The notes beneath the pieces were generated by a model that made no database searches, was not told the origin of the DNA, and worked only from the letters and a program-made list of their open reading frames with translations. This document shows positions 15,450 to 23,300 of a DNA stretch of 28,040 bases, piece after piece. Source of the DNA: Myxococcales bacterium (GTDB lineage Bacteria; Myxococcota_A; Bradymonadia; UBA4248); contig SFMP01000036.1 in assembly GCA_004554395.1 (NCBI GenBank), positions 1 to 28,040 on the forward strand. Reading direction: 5' to 3'. Positions within the stretch are counted from its first letter, which is position 1, and every line of letters begins with the position of its first letter. The position numbers were made by a program, and so were the translations under genes.

Positions 15450-15474
15450 AAATGCGTTCATTTTGTGATATACT
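15447..15474 (+). promoter_or_regulatory. σ70-type promoter of the phosphatase operon
   Basis: TTGAAA (15447-15452), a 16-bp spacer and TATACT (15469-15474) form the best promoter match in the window. Transcription would begin near 15481, giving a leader of about 36 nt that contains the GGAG ribosome site. The -35 hexamer overlaps the arm of the preceding hairpin. Confidence 0.6.
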
Positions 15475-15516
15475 CGGCGCGCGAAAGCAGTGAGTTTTCA
15501 AATAGGAGATGCTGAA

Positions 15517-17193
15517 ATGCGCATAGGAATCAGTTTAAAATGGACGTTAAGCTCGATTTTACTCGTCATCATGGTCGTACTCGCCTACACGTACATCATG
15601 CGCAACGATACCGAAGAAAGCGTCACCCAGGAGACGGCGCGCATTCAAGGCATCCAGAATAATGCGCTCGATGGATTAGGTGCACAGACGACGAAAACGG
15701 TCAGTTTACCGGCATCAAGCCTCATGTTCGACAACGATCTCGAAGGTCTACGCGGGCTATTAAACCCAATCGTTGCCGAACGCGAAGCAAAAGACGAAAG
15801 CTATATTGCCGTCTATGCCTCGATTATCGCCCCCGATGGGCGCGTCTGGGTCACAGTTGCCAATCCACAAATCGAGCGATTCGACATCGCCGGAAAGACT
15901 TTCTTCGATCGATCTCAAGAAGATGGCGACGGCATGCGCGTCGAAAAATCCTATGTCGACGAACTCGCTAAAAACATCAAAAACAACAAGACTTCCGAAG
16001 ATACGAAGCGACATATCGTCCGTAAAGGCGGTTCCCAAAGCGAAGCCGATATTCGGCAATATGCCGTCGCCATCGAGCCAAAACGAACCGACGAAGACGC
16101 CGATCGCGGCGATGTTCAAGGCTATCTCATCGTCGGATACTCGACCGAAGGTTTGCATAAAGTCATCCAAAAGATCAAAGACGATGGGCAAGCTCGCCTG
16201 ACGAGTGCCGTCAGCCGTGCCCTTTGGATCGCCGTCTTCTCGATTATCGTCGGCATCATCATCGCAGGTATTCAAGCCGTTTTCGTCACTCGCAACATCA
16301 AATTGCTCACGCGCGCCGCCACGCAAATTGCTAGCGGCGACTTGTCGATTCGAAGCCATATCAAATCGCGCGACGAAGTCGGGCAATTGGGCGATCAATT
16401 CAACGTCATGGCCGATCGCGTCCAAATCCTCATGCACGAAACCGAGCAAAAAGCCATGCTCGAAAAAGAAGTCGATATCGCGCGATCGATTCAAACGACT
16501 TTGCTACCGCCTTGCGGCTTTGCCAAATGCGGTCCGCTCGAACTCAACGGCTTTTTCCAGCCCGCAAGCGAATGCGGCGGCGATTTCTGGTGCTATAACC
16601 GCCTCCCCGATGGCTCTGTCCTCTTGACGATTGGCGACGTAACGGGCCACGGCGTCCCGTCGGCCATGATTACGGCTTGCGCAAAAAGCGCTCTCGATAC
16701 CCTGTTGAGCATGTCGTCGATGCAACAATTTAGCCTCTCGCAAATCGTGGCAAGCCTCAACGTCGCCATTTGCCAAACGGCAAAGCGCACGCTATTCATG
16801 ACGTTCCAAGCAATCCGAATCAGCTCCGATGGACACATGGCTGAAATCGTCAATGCCGGCCACAACTTCCCACTACTCGTCCGCTTGGGCGAAGTCAAAG
16901 GCATCGTCGTCCGCGGCGAGCGACTCGGCGATAATCCTACGGCTCGCTATGAATCGATCCACTTCGACCTCATGCAAGGCGATATGCTCTTGCTCTATAC
17001 CGATGGCGTCACCGAATACCTCAACGCCGCAGGCGCAGAATACGGCGAAAAACGCCTCCGAAAAGTCATTGCTACGCTCGGCGAATGCGACGTCAACACG
17101 GCAATGAAATACTTCTGGAGCGATTTCACACAATTCTGTGGCGAAGCGCCGCAAAACGACGATATCACGTTGTTATTTACGAAGGTCGTATGA
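15517..17193 (+). CDS. Sensor-HAMP-SpoIIE (PP2C-type) protein phosphatase
   Basis: The 558-residue membrane protein has a first transmembrane helix at 11-27, a periplasmic sensor region of about 200 residues (30-230) that looks like a Cache-type domain, a second helix at about 237-258 ('WIAVFSIIVGIIIAGIQAVF'), a HAMP linker at 259-312 with 'DEVGQLGDQFNVMADRV', a short coiled coil, and a SpoIIE/PP2C catalytic domain (325-558). Conserved positions are 'ASECGGDFW' with Asp356, 'IGDVTGHGVPSAM' with Asp374, 'NAGHNFPLL', 'LLLYTDGVTE' and a final 'NDDITLLF' (Asp548, Asp549). Such RsbU-like proteins dephosphorylate a serine-phosphorylated anti-σ antagonist or other targets in response to an external signal. 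The partner is not in this window. The ATG follows GGAG by 8 nt; an upstream GTG at 15490 lacks a ribosome site. Its stop overlaps the next start. Confidence 0.92.
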   Translation: MRIGISLKWTLSSILLVIMVVLAYTYIMRNDTEESVTQETARIQGIQNNALDGLGAQTTKTVSLPASSLMFDNDLEGLRGLLNPIVAEREAKDESYIAVYASIIAPDGRVWVTVANPQIERFDIAGKTFFDRSQEDGDGMRVEKSYVDELAKNIKNNKTSEDTKRHIVRKGGSQSEADIRQYAVAIEPKRTDEDADRGDVQGYLIVGYSTEGLHKVIQKIKDDGQARLTSAVSRALWIAVFSIIVGIIIAGIQAVFVTRNIKLLTRAATQIASGDLSIRSHIKSRDEVGQLGDQFNVMADRVQILMHETEQKAMLEKEVDIARSIQTTLLPPCGFAKCGPLELNGFFQPASECGGDFWCYNRLPDGSVLLTIGDVTGHGVPSAMITACAKSALDTLLSMSSMQQFSLSQIVASLNVAICQTAKRTLFMTFQAIRISSDGHMAEIVNAGHNFPLLVRLGEVKGIVVRGERLGDNPTARYESIHFDLMQGDMLLLYTDGVTEYLNAAGAEYGEKRLRKVIATLGECDVNTAMKYFWSDFTQFCGEAPQNDDITLLFTKVV

Positions 17194-18152
17194 AATCTCA
17201 ACGCATAGGCGGCATCGTTTTATGTGCCGGTTTCGGGACTCGTCTTCAACCCATCACGCACGAAATCCCCAAACCGGCCATTCCATTTCTGGGCAAGCCC
17301 ATGGTCTGGTATGCCGTTCGCGCTCTATATCGCGCTGGGATACGCCGCATAGCGGCGAATTTATGCCACTTGCCCGATACGATGGAACAATGCCTTCGCC
17401 AAGTTTGTGCCGAAATCGGTACAGATGAACCGGTATGCTATCGCGAAGGCACGACGATCGCCGGCACCGCTGGCGGCGCTGCCGCTTGCGCCAAACTGCT
17501 CCCCGATTGCGACCAATTCGTCATCTACCACGGCGATGTCCTATCGGGCGCCGATCTGTCCATAGCCCTCGACGAACACCGACGCTCCCAATGCGATGTA
17601 TCGCTCGTCGTCGCCCCGCGCCCCGAAAACTCCCCGCTCGGACTCATCGAAACGTGCCAACGACAAATCGTACGAATCCGCGATTGGTGCATTCCAGACG
17701 ATCAAATCGATCCCAATGCCGCGCACGAAGCGCGTTGTTTTACGGGCATTCACATCGTCCAACGACAAGTCCTCGATCCCATCGATCCGAACCGTTACAC
17801 TTGCCTCGTCACCGAAATCTACCCACAAATGATGGCGTCGGGCAAAAGAATCCACGCCATTTACGACGAGCGATTCTTTGCCGATATCGGCACGCCAAAC
17901 AGCTACCTCGATGCGCAAAGCGCCATACTAGCTCATCCAAATCTCTTGCCCGGCGCACGCCTCATCCAACCCTCTGTCGACGATCATTCTATCGACGACG
18001 TCGCATTCACGCCCCCCATCTACGTCGACGCATCTTGCCATTGCAAACACGCGCACATCGGTCCAAATGTCGTTCTCTCGCACCATGCTCGCGTCGAACG
18101 CGAAATCTTATCCGACTGCGCCCGCTTCGAAAAATGGACGATATCGCGATGA
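17190..18152 (+). CDS. Sugar nucleotidyltransferase
   Basis: The 320-residue cytosolic enzyme carries the NDP-sugar pyrophosphorylase signature: 'GIVLCAGFGTRLQPIT' with the GFGTR loop at 14-18 and 'PKPAIPFLGKP' (27-37). 'GTTIAGTAGGA' (87-97) forms part of the nucleotide and sugar site, and 'YHGDVL' carries the metal-binding Asp116. The late 'VTEIYPQMMASG' and 'FADIGTPNSY' are typical of mannose-1-phosphate guanylyltransferase and MurNAc-1-phosphate uridylyltransferase relatives. The last 60 residues ('IYVDASCHCKHAHIGPNVVL') resemble a short left-handed β-helix. Sugar and base specificity cannot be read. The ATG overlaps the stop of the phosphatase (ATGA) with AAGG just upstream, so it is translationally coupled. 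This genetic coupling of a signalling phosphatase with a sugar nucleotide enzyme is uncommon. It precedes the lasso-like precursor by 90 bp, but on an independent promoter candidate. Confidence 0.9.
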   Translation: MKSQRIGGIVLCAGFGTRLQPITHEIPKPAIPFLGKPMVWYAVRALYRAGIRRIAANLCHLPDTMEQCLRQVCAEIGTDEPVCYREGTTIAGTAGGAAACAKLLPDCDQFVIYHGDVLSGADLSIALDEHRRSQCDVSLVVAPRPENSPLGLIETCQRQIVRIRDWCIPDDQIDPNAAHEARCFTGIHIVQRQVLDPIDPNRYTCLVTEIYPQMMASGKRIHAIYDERFFADIGTPNSYLDAQSAILAHPNLLPGARLIQPSVDDHSIDDVAFTPPIYVDASCHCKHAHIGPNVVLSHHARVEREILSDCARFEKWTISR

Positions 18153-18167
18153 ATTTGTCCATATTTC

Positions 18168-18196
18168 TTGATTTGTCGGTTGCGTTCGACGATACT
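18168..18196 (+). promoter_or_regulatory. Probable promoter of the lasso-like precursor gene
   Basis: TTGATT (18168-18173) and GATACT (18191-18196) are separated by 17 bp, a reasonable σ70 pair just after the nucleotidyltransferase stop. Transcription would start near 18203 and end at the terminator at 18503, giving a short RNA carrying only the peptide gene. Confidence 0.45.
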
Positions 18197-18242
18197 CAAG
18201 TGTTGGTAGTTGATTTTTGTCTTTCTACGAGGAGATAACGCC

Positions 18243-18440
18243 ATGAAACTCGATACAGTGCCCCGATCAGAACGCCATACGTCAAACAATTCTCAATCCA
18301 ATCGCCCCAGCACGCGTCGCTACGAATCCCCCAAAATCGAATGCCTCGGCAAATTGAGCTCACTCATTCAAGGCAGCACAGGGAGCGGCTTAGATTTCCC
18401 ACCCAGCCAATCGAATCCGAACAAACCAAGCACTACTTAA
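18243..18440 (+). CDS. Putative lasso-type RiPP precursor peptide
   Basis: The 65-residue peptide has a hydrophilic, Ser/Asn/Arg-rich N-terminal half and then 'YESPKIECLGKLSSLIQG' at 27-44. This fits the lasso leader pattern YxxPxLxxxGxxxxxTxG position by position. Tyr27, Pro30, Ile33 and Gly36 fall in place, and the usual Thr at -2 is Ile42. Cleavage after Gln43 would release a 22-residue core, starting GSTGSGLD and ending NKPSTT. Gly44 could close an eight-residue macrolactam ring onto Asp51. The tail is rich in Pro, Ser and Asn and has no Cys. The pattern is recognised by RRE-containing B1 proteins in known systems. The ATG has GAGGAG 8 nt upstream, while the longer in-frame start at 18210 has none. 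It is followed by a terminator and then an ABC exporter. No lasso cyclase (asparagine-synthetase-like) or B1/B2 gene is visible, so maturation would have to be in trans. A degenerate or non-lasso peptide using the same leader recognition is the alternative. Confidence 0.6.
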   Translation: MKLDTVPRSERHTSNNSQSNRPSTRRYESPKIECLGKLSSLIQGSTGSGLDFPPSQSNPNKPSTT

Positions 18441-18502
18441 AACGATGCTTTTTGTACAACCTGCAACGCTTCTTCTACGCTCCAATGGCATCCTGATCTA
18501 TC

Positions 18503-18527
18503 AAAGCCCGATTTTTCGGGCTTTTTT
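18503..18527 (+). terminator. Intrinsic terminator after the precursor peptide
   Basis: AAAGCCCGA (18503-18511) and TCGGGCTTT (18516-18524) form a perfect nine-pair stem with a TTTT loop, and the T-run continues to 18527. It separates the peptide transcript from the ABC gene that starts 30 bp further, so some read-through or a promoter inside 18528-18556 is needed for the latter. Confidence 0.88.
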
Positions 18528-18556
18528 CGTATTTTCTTCAATCGTCACTTGACCCA

Positions 18557-20110
18557 ATGCTCAAACGACTCTTCGAAAACGATACACTATCGCGACGACG
18601 ACTCATCCTCACGCTAGTTTGCCTTGCCTTGGCTTGCATCTTCGACACGATCGCGCCTTGGGGGCTCGTTCAAGCCATCGATCGCGGCGTCGAAACCCAT
18701 TCGATCGAAATCCTATGCCTCTGGATCGCGGCAGTCGCCATCGTCCAAATCCTCGCTTCGCTCGGGCGATTTTGGAGCCGTTGCGAAATCGCCAGCATGG
18801 GGCTTCGAATCGAGCAAAACCGCCTAAAATACCTATTTCATCGATGCCTATATGCCGAAATTAGCCCCCTCACCGATCTCTCACAAGGTCAAACGATGGG
18901 GCAAATTCTGTTTTCGGCAACGAGCGAACAACGCTTTTTCGAAGCCGTTTTCAATCAAGGCATCCCCCTCCTCATCACGACTGTCGGGAGCTTCGCCGCA
19001 CTTTTAACGCTATCGGTCCCGCTCACTTGTGTCTGCTTCCTGCTCTGCCCATGCGCAGCCGGCCTATGGCTGTGGATGCGTCGCAACATAAGACCTGCGA
19101 TTCGCGACGAATACGAAAAACGCGAAGACCTATACCGAAGAATTATCGACGTCTTCCGAGCCATTACGTCGATACGTGCGCTACACCAAGACGAGCGATT
19201 CGAAGGCGAATTCAATGCTTCTGCCCAAGCCTCTGCCGCCTCGGCTCACAAACTACAAAAGCTCATCGCCATCCAAGGCCCATTTTTCGACATACTACAA
19301 GCGCTCTCCGTCGTTCTCATCTTTGGCATAGGCGGCTACTACGCCATCGAAGGAGCGCTCAGCGTTGGCGCCATCGTCGGATTCCAAATCTACTTGGCTC
19401 GCCTCTTCGGGCTTTTGCGTTCGGGAACTGGCCTCTTTGGCGCATATCAAGAATACGTCGAAGGTCGAGCCCGATCCAATGTCATCGAACAACTCCCACA
19501 AATCGATCGCGTCGAATTTTCAACCGCATCTTCGCCCGACGTCCTGCGAATCGATCATCTCAACTTTGCCTTCCACAACAACGAAATCTGGCACGACTTT
19601 TCTTTTGCCATACGCGAAGGCGAAAAACGATGCATACTCGCACCATCGGGTTCGGGGAAAACGACTCTAGCCCGATGCATCTTGGGACTCTATCCAACGC
19701 CTAAAGGCACCATATCGCTCCCCGATGGCGATTCCCGATCGATCGGATTCGTCCCTCAAGATGCCATCCTATTCTGCGGCTCTTTGCGCGACAATATCGC
19801 CATGCTCTGCCCCGACCTCTCCGACGACGATTTCAATCACCTCCTCTATATATGCTGTCTAGAGCCACTCGCCAAACAAATCGGGCGAGATTCTATCGGC
19901 GAGGCCGGATCTCGCCTCAGCGGTGGAGAACAGCGACGCGTCATGCTCGCTCGAGCCCTCGCCAATCGACCAAAACTCCTCATCATCGACCAAATGACGA
20001 GCGAAATCGAACCCGAACTGTGCCAAACGATCTTTTCTCGCATCGTCGAAGATAACCCCAAAATCGGCATTTTGTATTTAGGGCACCGCCAACCCGAATG
20101 GGATGTCTAG
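18557..20110 (+). CDS. ABC exporter (fused TMD-NBD) with altered Walker-B catalytic residue
   Basis: The 517-residue protein has about six membrane helices in residues 15-290 and a nucleotide-binding domain at 325-517. The domain shows Walker A 'APSGSGKTT' (362-370), the Q-loop Gln401 in 'GFVPQDAILF', the signature 'LSGGEQRR' (454-461), Walker B 'LLIIDQ' (474-479) and the H-loop His510 in 'YLGHRQ'. At 479 the catalytic glutamate of the family is Gln, encoded CAA in the raw sequence. In other ABC proteins the engineered E-to-Q change strongly slows ATP hydrolysis. No N-terminal C39 peptidase domain is present. The protein ends seven residues after the H-loop, so the C-terminus is short. It follows the lasso-like precursor and could export it, as LarD/McjD-type exporters do. 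The start codon lacks a good ribosome site, so weak or coupled translation is possible. Confidence 0.88.
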   Translation: MLKRLFENDTLSRRRLILTLVCLALACIFDTIAPWGLVQAIDRGVETHSIEILCLWIAAVAIVQILASLGRFWSRCEIASMGLRIEQNRLKYLFHRCLYAEISPLTDLSQGQTMGQILFSATSEQRFFEAVFNQGIPLLITTVGSFAALLTLSVPLTCVCFLLCPCAAGLWLWMRRNIRPAIRDEYEKREDLYRRIIDVFRAITSIRALHQDERFEGEFNASAQASAASAHKLQKLIAIQGPFFDILQALSVVLIFGIGGYYAIEGALSVGAIVGFQIYLARLFGLLRSGTGLFGAYQEYVEGRARSNVIEQLPQIDRVEFSTASSPDVLRIDHLNFAFHNNEIWHDFSFAIREGEKRCILAPSGSGKTTLARCILGLYPTPKGTISLPDGDSRSIGFVPQDAILFCGSLRDNIAMLCPDLSDDDFNHLLYICCLEPLAKQIGRDSIGEAGSRLSGGEQRRVMLARALANRPKLLIIDQMTSEIEPELCQTIFSRIVEDNPKIGILYLGHRQPEWDV

Positions 20111-20131
20111 ACAAACCATAAAAAAAACCGT

Positions 20132-20250
20132 GCGTATGCGCGCAAGGGCGATAGCCCGAGCACATAGCACGGAAAGCGCGCCGTATTTCGCAGAAATAGG
20201 CGCGCCGCCATAGGCGTATGCGCGCAAGGGCGATAGCCCGAGCACATAGC
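20132..20250. repeat. Two 37-bp copies of the palindromic repeat family, 82 bp apart
   Basis: Copies at 20132-20168 and 20214-20250 start GCGTATGCGCGCAAGGGCG and end GCCCGAGCACATAGC. Between them is a near palindrome GGCGCGCC region with 'CGTATTTCGCAGAAATA'. The 82-bp spacing equals that of the copies at 11662 and 11744. The orientation is that of 5789-5855. It sits between the ABC gene and the convergent giant lipoprotein. Confidence 0.85.
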
Positions 20251-20265
20251 CGTGGCCCCAAAAAC

Positions 20266-20298
20266 AAAAAAAGGACTCTGCCCAAAAAGACAGAGCCC
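20266..20298 (-). terminator. Intrinsic terminator of the giant lipoprotein gene
   Basis: On the minus strand GGGCTCTG (20298-20291) pairs with CAGAGTCC (20280-20273) with one G·U wobble and a ten-nt loop, followed by seven T (complement of 20266-20272). It lies 24 bp beyond the stop codon. Confidence 0.75.
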
Positions 20299-20321
20299 TA
20301 CGACGCATTATACTATTTCAA

Positions 20322-23300
20322 TTAATGCGCACTTGTGAAACGTATATTGTCAATAATGACGCGTCCTCCGTTATTTGCCAAAGTAATCGTCACATCTTTA
20401 ACTCCAACGTCCTTAGGCGAGTATTCGAAAGTTCGCTTCGTCGTATCGGACTTCGTGACATTAACCACAGTCGTATGATCACCGACTTTTACGTTGACAG
20501 TAGCTTTTGTAGTTCCCCATATCTTGTAATCAAACGAAAGCGTGCCAATGCCAGATTTGAGACCAGAGATCGTAATCTTGCTTGCTTTATCGCCTTTCGC
20601 GACGATCGATCCGCCATCGATGACATTCGTTTTAGCATAAACCGCAACTTTTTCGGCGACTAGCTTAGATCCATCTTTATAATTATACGTCTTTATATTC
20701 GTATAATTTCGATTGTCTGATTTAATGTCGTCAAACTTTTCGAGGTTGTCATACGTCGTCGTCGTGGCTGCTTTGCATGCTTCTGCTTTGGCGTCACAAA
20801 CGGGCGTTGCACCCTCGCAAACCTCATACTCGACCCATGCGTTTTCATCGCACAACATGAGCTTGTTGCCATCGCATTTGACTGCACCTTCACTACAAAC
20901 GACTGTCGTCTCGATCGTACGCGTGAGCGTCGCTGGGAGCTTCGAATTATCGTTCAACAAGATGGGTTCTGCTGCGCCCGTTTGTTGCGGACGGCAAGCA
21001 AACATATCATTGTTAAATTCAAACACGAATGTACAATAATTCGTTCCCGGTTTCACATTCACGTATGGAACCGTCATGAACTCTTTATTGTCGCCACAGT
21101 TCAAGCAAGCTGCATTCTCACTGGAATCGATTATATCCCAAGTCTTCACGGGCTTCGAAAGATCGGTCGTACAAGCCATATAGGCGATCATATCGTCTGT
21201 CGATACGCCAGTGGGCATCAAAACACGACCGTAGCCGACTTTTGAATTCGTATCGAGATAATGGAATGCACACCATTTCAAATCTGTTGCAGGTGCCGGC
21301 TTGTTAATACAACCAAGCGTGGTCACATCACAAATCTGATTGGCTTTTTCGTTACAATCATTCGCCAATTCCCATTTTGCAGGTTTGCCAGTTTCACGAT
21401 CACAAATGTACAATTTGTTGTCGGTGCTGCAATACACGTCATCTTCGCGACAAAGATCGCCCGTCTGGCATTCGCTTAAATCGTACTTGCAATCACTCGT
21501 ACATTTGAGTTTGCCGCTAGAGTATTTCGACGAATACTCGTCACATGATTTAACGTCGGCATAGAATGCCGTGCCATCGCAATCTTCTTTGCCTTCGACG
21601 ACGTTGTTGCCACATACGGGTTGGGGTACACTTGGAATCTTCTGACAACCGCTAAAGTCGTAGCGACACAGGCCGGTGCACTTGAGCGTACCACCGTTAT
21701 ACGTCTCCGGATCGTATTCGGCGCACGATTTGACATCGGCATAGAACGCCGTGCCGTCGCACTCTTCACCTTCGACGTTGATCTTGTCATCGCCGCATCT
21801 GGCTTCGGGTTTCGCGACGCATGCACTGAGATCGAGTTCGCATTTTGCATTGCAAGTCACCTTACCCGCAATGTAATCGCCCCAATCCGCGCAATTGTCT
21901 TTGTCGTCGAGGAACTTCGTCGTGTCGCACCATTCGTCGTCTTCCAGAATGTCGTTACCGCAAACGGGACCAGCCGCAACGCACGCAGACGTGTCGATCG
22001 TACATTTATCGGTGCACTTGAGCAAGCCAGCCTTATATGCCGTACTGCTGTAATCGACGCATGTACGAATGCCAAACATGAACTTGTCGCCATCGCAATA
22101 TTCGTTATCGTCTAAGATGTTGTTGCCACACTTCGGCGCATAACATTCCGATGTATCGACTTTGCAATCTTTTGTACACTTGAGGTTACCCGACGTGTAT
22201 TGATTGCTATACTCTTGACAAGTCTTGACGTCGAGCAAGAAGCTGTCGTTATCGCATTCTTCGGCCGCCGTATTGACGACTTTATCGCCGCAATATGCCG
22301 ACGGTTTCGCTTTGCATTGTGACGTGTCGACTTCGCATGTCGATGTACAACCGAGCGTGCCCGTCGTACCTTTCACCCAGTCGTTGCACGTATCGGCACC
22401 TTTAGCAAAGAGGGGATTGCCTCCTGGGTTCGGATCGCACCACTCACCATCTTCTTCCTCGACGGCACCATTGCCGCATTTGCGCGTACAACCCGATTCG
22501 TCGATCGTACAATCGGCGTTGCATTTGAGCATGCCACCCGAGTAATTCGAACTCACTTTTTGGCACGTATCGAGACCTGCCATGAACTCGCTCTTGTCGC
22601 ACCATTCGTCGCCGCCGACTATGCCATCGCCGCAGTAATTGACTCGACAATCACTCGTATCGATTTCACACGTTGCAGTGCACTTGACCGTGCCACTCGT
22701 AAACGAGCCCCAATCGCTACATTTGTTATCGCCATCGATGAATTTATCGCCATCGCAGAATTCATCTGCGTCGAGTTGGCCATTGCCACATTTCTGTTGC
22801 GGCTTGAGTTGGCAAGTGCTCACGTCGAGGCGACAATCGCTACCGCACTTCATCGTGCCAGTATATTCTTCGCCAAAATCAGAGCAATTCCACGAGTCAT
22901 AACCCTTACCAAGCGACTTGCCATCGCATTCTTCACTATCCTGATTGACTTGACCGTCGCCACAAATCGGTTTTGCCGCGATCTTGCAAGCACTGTAGTT
23001 AATCGTACAATCTTTATTACATGTCACTTTGCCATCGCTATAAATCGAGCTCCACCCCTTACAAGTGTCTTCGTCAAGTAAGAATTTGGTGCCATCGCAA
23101 TCTTCATCGCCATCGACTTTGTCATTGCCGCACGTGCTGGCACTCGAACACTTCGATGAATTAATCGTACAATCGGCATTACACGAAAGCGTTCCCGTCG
23201 AACCTGTGCCGACGACTTTCGCACACGTATTGAGTTTCGTGCTAAATTTCGTACCGTCGCACGGCTCGTTAATGGGCACTCTGTTATATGTCGTATTGAG

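Noticed and set aside
18243..18440. Lanthipeptide or sactipeptide precursor
   Set aside because: The only Cys is in the leader (residue 34); the proposed core has none, so thioether classes are unlikely.
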